Shown here one piece after another: positions 32,656 to 41,439 of a DNA stretch of 43,379 bases. This DNA comes from Crocinitomicaceae bacterium (GTDB lineage: Bacteria; Bacteroidota; Bacteroidia; Flavobacteriales_D; Crocinitomicaceae). The position numbers and the translations under genes are program-made. The stretch is taken from NCBI GenBank assembly GCA_029247685.1, contig JAQWKT010000034.1, forward strand, positions 1-43,379, in the 5' to 3' direction. Positions within the stretch are counted from its first letter, which is position 1; every line of letters begins with the position of its first letter. The notes beneath the pieces are model-generated. The model made no database searches. It saw only the letters and a program-made list of their open reading frames with translations, and had not been told where the DNA came from.

Positions 32656-33606
32656 GAGTTAGAACAAGACCTTAATGGCTTATTAGATAAATGGAAAAGT
32701 GTTCATGAAAATTTGCGTTTTTCAACTCCTCCAAAAAGGATTCTTATTGAATTAAATAAAACTAACTCTCTATTAAGAGACTTACTTAACAATGACTTTT
32801 CAAATGTCCATGTTAACAACCAAGAATTTGCAGATAACATAAAAGCATATATTGCGGATATTGCTCCATCAAAAGTTAAAATAGTAAAGCAATACAAAGG
32901 AAAGGATGGGATTTTTGAGCGATTTGGGGTTAACAAACAAATAAAAACACTATTCGGTAAAAAAGTGCCTCTTGGGAACGGAGGGTATCTTATTATCGAA
33001 CACACAGAGGCAATGCATGTTATCGATGTTAATAGCGGGAATCGTAAAGGTGCGGATGGTCAAGAATCGAATGCCCTAGCAACAAACATAGAGGCTGCAA
33101 AAGAAATTGCCCGTGTACTTCAACTTAGAGACATGGGAGGAATTATTTGTGTGGATTTCATAGACATGCATGATCGATCAAACAACAAAGCTTTGTTTGA
33201 AAAAATGAAGGAATTCATGAAATCCGATCGAGCAAAACACAACATATTACCGCCATCAAAATTTGGTGTAATTGAAATAACAAGACAACGAGTAAAGCCT
33301 GAAACCGATATAAAAACGGCTGAGTTATGCCCAACATGTAAAGGCACGGGTGAAGTTCAAGCCAGTATTTTATTTGCAGAAGAAATTGAAGCAAATCTCA
33401 ATTTTTTAATTGAAAAGAAAAAAGAAAAAGACATCTCTTTAATTGTTCACCCCTATATACACTCTTATTTCACTTCGGGAACTATTTCAAGACAGTTTAA
33501 ATGGTTTTTAAAGCACAAAAAATGGATCCCTGTTAGAGCGCTGACAACAAATCACCTTCTTGAATATAGCTTTGTCAGAAAAAATGGCAAAAAGATTAAA
33601 ATTTAG
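32656..33606 (+). CDS. rng: Ribonuclease E/G, catalytic part downstream of the in-frame TAA
   Basis: Same frame as the N-terminal fragment; the first ATG is at 32713, within the family fold, with no promoter seen. It carries every catalytic feature of RNase E/G: the metal-binding Asp in HVIDVNSGN and the second Asp in GGIICVDFIDM, and the zinc-link motif CPTCKGTG. A KWIPVRALTTNHLLEYSFVRKNGKKIKI end follows. With the N-terminal piece the protein would be about 515 residues, a normal RNase G length for Bacteroidota. RNase G matures 16S rRNA and degrades mRNA. Either the gene is broken, the base is an error, or the stop is read through. recX follows 12 bases later. Confidence 0.75.
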   Translation, partial: ELEQDLNGLLDKWKSVHENLRFSTPPKRILIELNKTNSLLRDLLNNDFSNVHVNNQEFADNIKAYIADIAPSKVKIVKQYKGKDGIFERFGVNKQIKTLFGKKVPLGNGGYLIIEHTEAMHVIDVNSGNRKGADGQESNALATNIEAAKEIARVLQLRDMGGIICVDFIDMHDRSNNKALFEKMKEFMKSDRAKHNILPPSKFGVIEITRQRVKPETDIKTAELCPTCKGTGEVQASILFAEEIEANLNFLIEKKKEKDISLIVHPYIHSYFTSGTISRQFKWFLKHKKWIPVRALTTNHLLEYSFVRKNGKKIKI

Positions 33607-33618
33607 CGCCGTTTTAAG

Positions 33619-34077
33619 ATGGACCATCTTAATAAGATAAAAAATTATTGCGCAAAAAGAGAAGTCTGTATATCCGAAGTAACAAAAAAACTACTTAAGA
33701 TTGGGCTTGACAAAGAAGAAACGCAAAAAATTGTTGAACTCCTTATTAAACAAAAGTATATTGATGAAAAAAGATATGCATTTGCCTATGTTAACGATCA
33801 TTACAAGTTAAAAAAATGGGGAAGAAATAAGATTAAAAATAGCTTAAAGCTAAAAGGGATAGCATCTCAAGACATCAATTTATCTTTAAAAGAAATTAAC
33901 CAAACGATTTATTTTAATAATCTTCAAGATATACTATTACAAAAATTCAAAAACATCCAAAAAATAGAAAAATATTCGATTAAAGAGAAAAAAGGGAAGC
34001 TATACAATTACCTTGTAAGTAGGGGATATGAACCCTCACTCGTTTTAAAAGAAATAACATTAATCAAAAATCTCTAA
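33619..34077 (+). CDS. recX: Regulatory protein RecX
   Basis: A 152-residue RecA modulator of three-helix repeats. Conserved segments are AKREVCISEVTKKLLKIGLD at the N-terminus, LIKQKYIDEKRYAFAYVNDHYKLKKWGRNKIKNSLKLKGI in the middle and KLYNYLVSRGYEPSLVLKEI at the end. It is cotranscribed with rng. Its last 18 bases overlap the 3' end of the convergent rnhA gene. Confidence 0.88.
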   Translation: MDHLNKIKNYCAKREVCISEVTKKLLKIGLDKEETQKIVELLIKQKYIDEKRYAFAYVNDHYKLKKWGRNKIKNSLKLKGIASQDINLSLKEINQTIYFNNLQDILLQKFKNIQKIEKYSIKEKKGKLYNYLVSRGYEPSLVLKEITLIKNL

Positions 34078-34533
34078 AGAATCATCTTTTTCATACCCTT
34101 GGTCTATTTCCCATGGACCAAAATCGGCTGCTTGAACAGCTAAAGAATCACAACGTTCATTTTCTACATGACCTGCATGCCCCTTTACCCACGTATAACT
34201 TATTTCATAACTTTCTGAAACCTTCAGATATCTAAGCCAGAGATCCTTGTTTTTTTTTCCTTTAAATTTTTTTTTCACCCACCCGTATAACCATCTTTTT
34301 GTAATAGAATCTATTACGTATTTTGAATCTGAAGTGATGTGTATTTTAAACTTATTTGTTTTGAGAGTTTCTAATGCAGAAACCACCGCTAACAATTCCA
34401 TTCTATTATTCGTCGTTAATTTATATCCTTTAGATAATTCCTTTCTATTTTTACCAAAAATCATAACAACACCAAATCCACCGGGACCTGGATTTCCTCT
34501 AGAAGAACCATCTGTATATATCTCTACCACCAT
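34060..34533 (-). CDS. rnhA: Ribonuclease HI
   Basis: A 157-residue RNase H that cuts RNA in RNA-DNA hybrids. The catalytic acids appear in YTDGSSRGNPGPGG (Asp), NRMELLAVVSAL (Glu), ITSDSKYVIDSI (Asp) and HAGHVENERCD (His and Asp). The WLYGWVKKKFKGKKNKDLW basic protrusion is present. It lies 3 bases downstream of ruvC; the two form a short leftward operon. Confidence 0.95.
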   Translation of the reverse strand: MVVEIYTDGSSRGNPGPGGFGVVMIFGKNRKELSKGYKLTTNNRMELLAVVSALETLKTNKFKIHITSDSKYVIDSITKRWLYGWVKKKFKGKKNKDLWLRYLKVSESYEISYTWVKGHAGHVENERCDSLAVQAADFGPWEIDQGYEKDDSLEIFD

Positions 34534-34536
34534 AAA

Positions 34537-35094
34537 TTATTTTTTAATCCTAGCTGGATTTTGATTTACAAAAGCCCCCCAACCCTTTGTTTTTGATTTG
34601 TTATTTTCGCCGATGCCTTTTGAAAAATAGTGACAAACGGCAGCAGCAAGACCATCAGTAGCATCAAGATACTCAGGCAATTCATTCAAAGACAGCAACG
34701 ATTGTAACATCAGAGCAACTTGCTCTTTAGATGCATTTCCATTTCCAGTAATTGCTTGTTTAATCCTCCTAGGAGAATACTCTTCATAAGGAATATTGTG
34801 ATTTAAACAAGAAGCAATAGCAACTCCTTGAGCTCTACCAAGCTTAAGCATCGATTGAACATTTTTACCAAAAAAAGGGGCCTCAATAGCCATTTCATCA
34901 GGCTTAAACTCTTTTATAAGCCCATTTAACCTATCAAGAATACGTTTAAGTTTATCTGCGTGGGTATTTAATTTTTTTAATTGAATAACTCCACAATTAA
35001 GCATTTTTATTTTTCCCTTTTGAACATGAACAATGCCATAACCAAGAACCGTAGTTCCAGGGTCAATTCCTAGAATAATCTTATCTTCAAACAC
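34537..35094 (-). CDS. ruvC: Crossover junction endodeoxyribonuclease RuvC
   Basis: A 185-residue Holliday-junction resolvase. The motif [17 protein letters not shown] (first catalytic Asp) is at the N-terminus, [25 protein letters not shown] carries the Glu, and [16 protein letters not shown] holds the last two acids. The GTG at 35094 (VFEDKIILG) was chosen because it puts the family start right before the conserved motif. The ATG at 35178 would add 28 unrelated hydrophobic residues and overlap the divergent flippase gene. The start choice is an inference. Confidence 0.92.
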   Translation of the reverse strand: MFEDKIILGIDPGTTVLGYGIVHVQKGKIKMLNCGVIQLKKLNTHADKLKRILDRLNGLIKEFKPDEMAIEAPFFGKNVQSMLKLGRAQGVAIASCLNHNIPYEEYSPRRIKQAITGNGNASKEQVALMLQSLLSLNELPEYLDATDGLAAAVCHYFSKGIGENNKSKTKGWGAFVNQNPARIKK

Positions 35095-35143
35095 TAAAAC
35101 AAAAGTCTTGCTTAAAACTACTAAAAAAGGAACAATTATTTTT

Positions 35144-36022
35144 ATGTTTTGTAAAGCAATTATCCTTGCTTTTTGCATTCTTATTCTTTTTTTTCAAATA
35201 GAAAAGATTGACATGCAAAGCATTAATTTGTATTTAAAAAAACCATTTTATTTAATTCTTGTCGTATTGCTAATGCCTATTAATTGGTATTTAGAATGGC
35301 AAAAATGGATTTTTATATTAAAAGAAAATCGGATGCAAAATGATAAAGCGCTAGATTCTTTTACAGCCGGAATGGTTTCTGGGTTTTTCACCCCTGGTTT
35401 CCCCGGTAATTTCTTGGGAAGAGTCTTCTATTTTAAAAAGAAAAGAAGAATAAGACTAACCACGTATATACAGATTGGCAACTTTTCTCAATTAATCACT
35501 AGTATTATTTTTGGGTTTATCGCTTTTTTTGTTCTTTGGAAAACAACTGAAATATTTCCTTTAAAATCGATATATCAATCCACAACAGCATTGTTTTTGA
35601 CATTGGTTTCCTTGGCAATAATCGTTGTTTTCCTTAAAAAAAGAAATTTTAAAACACATTTTTTTTTAAAACATAAAATTAACATTAACTCTATTTTAGA
35701 GTTCTTTAAAAAAGCACTTGTTTTAAGCATCTTAAGGCATCTTGTTTTTTCAACACAGTTTTTTTTCGCATTACTTTGTTTTAACATTCCAGCAAGCACC
35801 GAATTATTTTTATGGATTTGGATTACTTATTTTGCTGTAACCTTAACCCCCTCCTTATTTTTTGGGAAAATGATTATAAGAGATTCGATCGCAGTAGCTA
35901 TTTTTAGCATAGGAGGATACGAAGCGCTTCCCGTTCTCTTAAGCTCTTTTTCTATTTGGACAATAAATGTATTTATGCCAACATTAATTGCTTGGAAAAA
36001 AACAAAGCCACCAAATGTATAG
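35144..36022 (+). CDS. LPG synthase-type transmembrane protein (flippase-like)
   Basis: About 292 residues from the ATG at 35144, with seven or eight hydrophobic segments. The family signature of the lysylphosphatidylglycerol-synthase TM domain ([23 protein letters not shown]) is visible, as is the late segment FFALLCF and [13 protein letters not shown]. Proteins of this family move lipid-linked substrates or act as flippases; the one here lacks a transferase domain. It overlaps the next GT2 gene by 8 bases, so the two are coupled. Confidence 0.8.
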   Translation: MFCKAIILAFCILILFFQIEKIDMQSINLYLKKPFYLILVVLLMPINWYLEWQKWIFILKENRMQNDKALDSFTAGMVSGFFTPGFPGNFLGRVFYFKKKRRIRLTTYIQIGNFSQLITSIIFGFIAFFVLWKTTEIFPLKSIYQSTTALFLTLVSLAIIVVFLKKRNFKTHFFLKHKININSILEFFKKALVLSILRHLVFSTQFFFALLCFNIPASTELFLWIWITYFAVTLTPSLFFGKMIIRDSIAVAIFSIGGYEALPVLLSSFSIWTINVFMPTLIAWKKTKPPNV

Positions 36023-37112
36023 CATCTTAATTTATCTTATAATACAAGCGTCTTTTATGTTTTTGTTTATTCTAACAGGAGCTATATTACAATTTATAAA
36101 AGAAAGAAAAAGAAAAGGCAATGAGAAAATAAAATTGGGCGATTTAACCGTTATAATCCCATTTAGAGATGAAGAAAGCCGTATTAAAAGTATTTTAAAT
36201 AGCTATGAAAATTCCCTAAAAACTCCTGCAGAAATAATTTTTGTAAACGATCATTCTTCTGACAATAGTGTTGACGAAATAAAAAAACATCTCGGAAAGT
36301 TGCCTTTTCAGATTATTCAACTTAATAAAAATGAGAGCGGAAAAAAAACAGCCATACAAAAAGGAGTTTTACATTCAAAAAAATCATTTATTCTCACACA
36401 AGATGCAGATATTGAATTCTCCTCTAATTATTTCTCGAATCTTGAAAAAATTAATCAAGACAACTTAATAATTTTACCGGTTATTTTTCAATCCAAAAAG
36501 ATAATAAACACAGATGTCATCTTAGCAAATGCTCTAAATTATTCTGCCACAGGTTTTTCAAGACCCGTATTAGCAAGTGGAGCTAACCTGATTTTTAAAA
36601 AAGAACATTACATAAATTATGCGGAAATAGACTCACACAAACACCTAGCAAGTGGAGATGATATTTTTCTTTTAAATGCATTTTTAAAAAACAATTTAAC
36701 TGTTTTTTTATGTGCTGATAAAAAAGTAGCGGTTAAAACAAGCTCAGAAAAAACGCTAAAAAACATTTTGAGGCAAAGAGCAAGATGGATAAGTAAAACA
36801 AAACATGTAAATGATTTATATGCTATAATATTAGCTATTATCCAAATGCTTATTAGTTCTACATACCCAATCCTTATTATTTATGGCGTGATGGAGTTAA
36901 AACTCTTGGATTTGATTCTGTTTATTTTAATTAAAGCATTAATTGATCAGGTTTCTTTAGGTTTATATTTCATAAGATTAAGACTAATAAAGGAGTTTTT
37001 ATTTTTGCCTTTTTACAGTGTAATATATCCATTTTATAGCTTGTTAATCCTAATCAATTCAATGCTATTAAAGCAAGAATGGAAAGGTCGAGAAATAATT
37101 AATTCTAATTAG
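36015..37112 (+). CDS. Membrane glycosyltransferase family 2
   Basis: About 365 residues from the ATG at 36015. A TM segment is followed by a GT2 domain: VIIPFRDEESRIKSIL, FVNDHSSDNS, the DxD-like motif LTQDADIEF, ASGDDIFLLNAFL and RQRARWISK (the QxxRW-type motif of processive enzymes). C-terminal TM segments complete the pattern of membrane-embedded polysaccharide synthases. An ATG at 35988 lies inside the upstream gene and was rejected. Donor and acceptor are unknown. It ends one base before the convergent GT-C gene. Confidence 0.85.
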   Translation: MYSILIYLIIQASFMFLFILTGAILQFIKERKRKGNEKIKLGDLTVIIPFRDEESRIKSILNSYENSLKTPAEIIFVNDHSSDNSVDEIKKHLGKLPFQIIQLNKNESGKKTAIQKGVLHSKKSFILTQDADIEFSSNYFSNLEKINQDNLIILPVIFQSKKIINTDVILANALNYSATGFSRPVLASGANLIFKKEHYINYAEIDSHKHLASGDDIFLLNAFLKNNLTVFLCADKKVAVKTSSEKTLKNILRQRARWISKTKHVNDLYAIILAIIQMLISSTYPILIIYGVMELKLLDLILFILIKALIDQVSLGLYFIRLRLIKEFLFLPFYSVIYPFYSLLILINSMLLKQEWKGREIINSN

Positions 37113-38396
37113 TTATAAGCTACCTCTTCTTTTTATTGCTTGAAGATCAAACCACAAAAAACCAAGTATCACCATATAAGAAAGCATATAAATAAGTCGC
37201 AAGATATAGCCATCTCCTATGCCATAAAATAAGTACGAAACAAACCCAATGCTTGGGTAAACTAAAACCGTTTTCATTTTACAAAAAGGGGCAAAAAGAA
37301 GAATGGAAAGTAAATACCAAGGATGAACTGTACCGCTTAATAAATAAAATATAATTAAAATTATAGGGGTGGATTCATACCAATAAAACTCGCCCTTTTT
37401 AAATCTGAAAAAAGCATAGAAAAGAAGAAAGATATTTAAAAAAGTCATGAAAAAAGTTGAATTTATTTTTTGAAAATAAACATAAACAAAAGAATAAAAC
37501 TCAAATTTTCCAAAGTATAGTTTTAGACTATCTAAAAAATTAAACATGTTGTTTTGATCCATTAAACCAATTGAAAAAAACACAATAAGACACATGCTTA
37601 AAATGAAAAATTTAAAAAGATTCTTAAATGATAAACAAGAAATAAAGGCACCAAAAAATAATATTGGAATAAGCTTTATATGAATGGCCAAAGCCATAAA
37701 GAAAGAGGAAATAAAAATTAATTTTTTGTGAAAAAAATAGAAACAGGTTAGTAAAAGAGGAAGCATTACACCTTCAAAATGAAGATTACCCAAAACTTCA
37801 ATGAGATAAAGAGGGTGAAGAAATAAAATAAACACTCCTTTTTTATTTATGCCTATTATTTCGCAAACTTTTTTGCCAAAATATATTCCAGGAATTTGAA
37901 ACAATAACATTAAAACATGCATAACCATGATGTTTACTTGCAGATCATTTGTAAAAACAGCACAAAATCCAAATAAATAAATAGAAACAGGAGGATAACA
38001 AGAATAGTGTTGCTGGGAAAGGCTTCCCATTCCATCATACAATAGCATATAATATTTAGCACTAAAAAAATCTATTTGCTGTATATAGTCTACCGGTCTA
38101 TAACCATAGGGATTAACTCCTTTCACAAACAATTCCCCATCCCATAAAAATCGATAGAAGTCATTAGAAAGAACAGGTATTGAAAAAACAGAAACTATTC
38201 CCAAAATAAAAAAGACACCTAGTAGTGTAGAAAACAAGTAATCCTGTTTGCTTTTTAATGAAAAGAAATAAATACCTATAGAAATTAAATAAAAAGAGAA
38301 CAAGCCAATAAAATGACTTCTATCTGGAAAAAAGAAGAGTCCAGAAATAGCAAATAAATAAAAGAGTGCCAGGAATATTTTGGCATCTAACTTCAT
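37113..38396 (-). CDS. GT-C-fold polytopic glycosyltransferase (mannosyltransferase-like)
   Basis: A 427-residue protein with about ten hydrophobic segments. The first extracytoplasmic loop has the GT-C acidic motif SNDFYRFLWDGELFVKGVNPYGYRP, a form shared by Bacteroidota mannosyltransferase-like enzymes that use polyprenyl-phosphate sugars. It is the last of four leftward genes; the adjacent DPM1-like enzyme could supply its lipid-linked donor. The exact sugar cannot be told. Confidence 0.75.
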   Translation of the reverse strand: MKLDAKIFLALFYLFAISGLFFFPDRSHFIGLFSFYLISIGIYFFSLKSKQDYLFSTLLGVFFILGIVSVFSIPVLSNDFYRFLWDGELFVKGVNPYGYRPVDYIQQIDFFSAKYYMLLYDGMGSLSQQHYSCYPPVSIYLFGFCAVFTNDLQVNIMVMHVLMLLFQIPGIYFGKKVCEIIGINKKGVFILFLHPLYLIEVLGNLHFEGVMLPLLLTCFYFFHKKLIFISSFFMALAIHIKLIPILFFGAFISCLSFKNLFKFFILSMCLIVFFSIGLMDQNNMFNFLDSLKLYFGKFEFYSFVYVYFQKINSTFFMTFLNIFLLFYAFFRFKKGEFYWYESTPIILIIFYLLSGTVHPWYLLSILLFAPFCKMKTVLVYPSIGFVSYLFYGIGDGYILRLIYMLSYMVILGFLWFDLQAIKRRGSL

Positions 38397-39847
38397 GACT
38401 TAAGGCTTTTTTTTATAAATGAATTAAAAATCATCCAGACATAACCAATAATAGAAAGAAGATGAATAGATGAAAAACTATAATCCCTGTTTTTTAAAGA
38501 AAAAAGAAATAAAAACACAAACAAAAACAATAAAAGTATTTCTATTATTGTTAGTGCCCACCTATTTTCAATGTTTTTATACAAAAACAAACCAGATTTT
38601 AACTTGTTTTTAGGTGTTCTATGAAAAATGTGCCCTTTTTTATTATACCCTTTTAAAACAGCTATAAAATGATTAAAGCTAAATGCAAAATTAAGAGCGA
38701 AAAACAAAAAAAATGAACCTACAAAAAAAGGCAAATCATTCCATTTTCTCCTTTCATTAAGCCAAAAACTTATGCCATATATAAAAATTAAACTACAAAG
38801 AGAAAATTTAAAAATAAGATTTGCTGCTAATAAATTAAACTCATTTAATGCCACTCCAAAAAACCCCGAAAAAACACTATATAAAAGCATTGGGAAAACA
38901 AACAAAAACATAGAAGAGTGAAAAAGATGAAACAATGCAAAAAATCTTTTAGAAAAAGGCACCGCAGAAGAAAAAATAATCTTTTTATTAAGCTTTTTAA
39001 AACAAGCAGCACCTCCTCCTATCCATCTTGTTTGTTGTATTCTTAATGCGCCAAATGTAGTTGGCAATTCCGCTGGACAAACAATCTCTTTTGCATAAAC
39101 TCCTTTATAACCAAGCAACTGAATTCTAAAAGACAAATCCAGATCCTCTACAACTGTATCACTACTCCAACCACCAGCTTCTTTAATTACACTTTTTTTT
39201 ATAACTCCTGCTGTACCGTTAAACTGAATAAAATCACCACTACAAAACCTTCCTCCCTGCTCTACAGTAAAATGCATATCTAAAGTTAAAGCTTGAATCC
39301 TAGTTAACATTGATTTCTTTTCATTTGCATGGCCCCATCTTGTTTGAACAAATGCAATGTTATTTTCTGTAAAATAAGGAAGGGTCTTATATAAAAAGTC
39401 TTTTGGAGGTAGAAAATCAGCATCAAAAATCGCTATATATTCTCCTGTAACTGAAAACAAACCTTGCTGAAGAGCTCCTGCTTTAAATCCGTGTCTTGAT
39501 GACCTTTTTAAGTGAAAAAAATTGTGTCGATTGTTTTGATTTAAAAATCCTTCAATAAGATTGCTTGTATTATCCGTTGAATCATCTAAAATTTGAATTT
39601 GTAATAACTCTTTAGGATAGTCAATATTATCAACTGTTTTCAAAAGCGATAAAATCATATTTATTTCATTGTAAACGGGCAATTGAATTGTTACACATGG
39701 CCAATCATTTTTTTGAATGTTTTTTTTTGTTGAATTTGAAAGCTTAAGTGATTTTAAAAAATAGCAGCCTAATCTAAATTGTAAAACGGCATACATTAAA
39801 AATACAAAAGCTAAAAAATAGATAATAAAAGAAAAAACAAACTGCAT
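38393..39847 (-). CDS. Cellulose synthase-like GT2 with TM domains
   Basis: A 484-residue processive-type GT2: a TM segment near the N-terminus, then VTIQLPVYNEINMI, QILDDSTDNT, AIFDADFLPP (DxD), VVEDLDLSFR (TED-like) and QQTRWIGGG (QxxRW), followed by four or more TM segments. It most resembles the CESA/CelA-like glycosyltransferases; the polymer is not known. It overlaps the GT-C gene by 4 bases (ATGA) and the upstream DPM1-like gene by one base. Confidence 0.85.
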   Translation of the reverse strand: MQFVFSFIIYFLAFVFLMYAVLQFRLGCYFLKSLKLSNSTKKNIQKNDWPCVTIQLPVYNEINMILSLLKTVDNIDYPKELLQIQILDDSTDNTSNLIEGFLNQNNRHNFFHLKRSSRHGFKAGALQQGLFSVTGEYIAIFDADFLPPKDFLYKTLPYFTENNIAFVQTRWGHANEKKSMLTRIQALTLDMHFTVEQGGRFCSGDFIQFNGTAGVIKKSVIKEAGGWSSDTVVEDLDLSFRIQLLGYKGVYAKEIVCPAELPTTFGALRIQQTRWIGGGAACFKKLNKKIIFSSAVPFSKRFFALFHLFHSSMFLFVFPMLLYSVFSGFFGVALNEFNLLAANLIFKFSLCSLIFIYGISFWLNERRKWNDLPFFVGSFFLFFALNFAFSFNHFIAVLKGYNKKGHIFHRTPKNKLKSGLFLYKNIENRWALTIIEILLLFLFVFLFLFSLKNRDYSFSSIHLLSIIGYVWMIFNSFIKKSLKS

Positions 39848-40530
39848 TAGTCAAAAATACTTTTGAATACCCAAAATAAAATAATGAAACCAGCTTTAAA
39901 TGAACCAATAATAGTTCCTGAAACCTTTGATTTTCCAATTCTTGGTTTATAACTTACAGGAACCTCTATATACTTAAGCTTTTTCTTCACTGCTTTGATT
40001 TGCATTTCGACTGTCCAACCATAAGTTTTATCAATCATTTTTAAACCAATTAATGCGTCGTACTTAATCGCTCTAAAAGGACCTAAATCTGTATACCTAG
40101 CGCCATAAAAAAGGCTCATCAAAAAAGTAGCAAGTTTATTTCCAAATCGTTGATGAATTAATAATGATCCTTTTTGACTTAGCCCTAAAACTCTTGAACC
40201 AATAACAAAATCATACAAACCTTGCTTAATTGGTTTTAACAATTCTTTTATTTCTTCAGGACTATCTGAGTAATCGCCATCCAAAAATACTACTACATCT
40301 ATATTTTTATCTACTAGGTAGTCTATCCCTTTTAAACAAGCCCAACCATAGCCTTTTTTGCTTTCAGATAAAACTATTGCACCATGATTTTTAGCAACAC
40401 TTTCCGTGTTATCTGAGGAGTTATTATTTACAACAACAATTTCTGCTAATTGATCTTTTGGCAAATCGCTTATCACCCTTCCTATCGAATTTTCCTCATT
40501 ATGTGCGGGAATTATTACCCCTACCCTCAT
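39847..40530 (-). CDS. DPM1-like polyprenyl-phosphate glycosyltransferase (GT2)
   Basis: About 227 residues from the ATG at 40530 (MRVGVIIPAHNEENS); an ATG at 40563 would overlap DUF547. The GT2 motifs are VVVNNNSSDNT and FLDGDYSDSPEEI (DxD). The VIGSRVLG, YGWTVEMQIKAVKK and EVPVSYKPRIGKSKVSG segments are characteristic of dolichol-phosphate-mannose synthase relatives. It would load a sugar onto a lipid phosphate for the GT-C enzyme downstream. Confidence 0.85.
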   Translation of the reverse strand: MRVGVIIPAHNEENSIGRVISDLPKDQLAEIVVVNNNSSDNTESVAKNHGAIVLSESKKGYGWACLKGIDYLVDKNIDVVVFLDGDYSDSPEEIKELLKPIKQGLYDFVIGSRVLGLSQKGSLLIHQRFGNKLATFLMSLFYGARYTDLGPFRAIKYDALIGLKMIDKTYGWTVEMQIKAVKKKLKYIEVPVSYKPRIGKSKVSGTIIGSFKAGFIILFWVFKSIFD

Positions 40531-40532
40531 TT

Positions 40533-41303
40533 TTAATTGAAATTTGCCGGTTTTACCCCCCAATCATATGGAGTGAATTTTATGGTAGGACTTTCTGTTT
40601 TTGGAAATAACCCATATGTTTTTAAGAATTCTAAAACCCCTTTATCTCCATTAAAATCCTCTTTAAACCAAGAAAATAATTCACTTATAAGAACTTCATT
40701 TTTTTCTTCGTTATACGAACAGCTATTTGAAACATAAAAAGAAGCTGCTTCTTGAAGCTGTGTGTCTAGTTTTTCTGGGCTATAGTAAGCAATAGCAGGA
40801 CACGATGTTGCTCCACAATTTAAGGTGAAATGAATTCTATTGTCTAACATTCCCACTTTAAATCTAGAAACAAAAGACTTATTTGTCACCTCTTTTTTTA
40901 ATCGCATTATTCCATTTTCTATATCATTAAGACTTAATTTTTGATAACCGATTATAATGTCATTTTTCTCGAAAAAACTTTTCTTGTCTTGAAATAACGA
41001 TGGATATTTTAGTAATCTAACCTGTACCAAAGAGTTATAAGTATTTATCCAAAAAGAAAGCTTTTGATCATGGCTAATTAATTTTTTTTCTAATTTTTTT
41101 AAATCCATTCTTTCAAGGGTATCTACATAAGATTTGTATGGTAATTCTGATTTAATAGCCAACAACATATTCTGTGAAAAATCAATAGGAGAATTTGGAA
41201 ATACTATCTCTTTTTGAGTCATCGAATTTTCTTCCGAACATTTTTGAGAACAAAGCAATAAAATAAAAAACAAAAAGGAGCTTACGCTGAAAAGTTTATA
41301 CAT
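40533..41303 (-). CDS. DUF547 lipoprotein-like protein
   Basis: A 256-residue exported protein: hydrophobic N-terminus ending CSQKC (possible lipobox). The DUF547 hallmarks are KLSFWINTYNSLVQVRLLKYP and the block HFTLNCGATSCPAIAYYSPEKLD with its conserved Cys pair. The C-terminal region FSWFKEDFNGDKGVLEFLKTYG is also typical. The domain has papain-like features but its activity here is unknown. It is the first gene of the leftward glycan operon. Confidence 0.82.
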   Translation of the reverse strand: MYKLFSVSSFLFFILLLCSQKCSEENSMTQKEIVFPNSPIDFSQNMLLAIKSELPYKSYVDTLERMDLKKLEKKLISHDQKLSFWINTYNSLVQVRLLKYPSLFQDKKSFFEKNDIIIGYQKLSLNDIENGIMRLKKEVTNKSFVSRFKVGMLDNRIHFTLNCGATSCPAIAYYSPEKLDTQLQEAASFYVSNSCSYNEEKNEVLISELFSWFKEDFNGDKGVLEFLKTYGLFPKTESPTIKFTPYDWGVKPANFN

Positions 41304-41340
41304 GATCTAATTTATTGAGAATAAAACAAATTCTGCTTCA

Positions 41341-41348
41341 CAAAAATA
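41341..41348 (-). promoter_or_regulatory. Putative -7 promoter element of the DUF547-glycosyltransferase operon
   Basis: The minus strand reads TATTTTTG, an exact TAnnTTTG match, 38 bases upstream of the DUF547 ATG. Confidence 0.45.
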
Positions 41349-41439
41349 AAAAGATATCCTTCATAATAAGAAAAGTCACCCTGGAGTTTCAATTCCTTTT
41401 AGGAACTATTTGTTACATTTAAAGATATTTGTAATTAAA

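Noticed and set aside
32590-32720. Programmed frameshift in rng at the A7 run
   Set aside because: Both parts are in the same frame, so a shift would not restore the protein.
14347-33606. TAA reassigned to a sense codon, to explain the two interrupted genes
   Set aside because: TAA is the terminator of many intact genes in the window (for example paaG, paaH, accC), so it clearly functions as stop.
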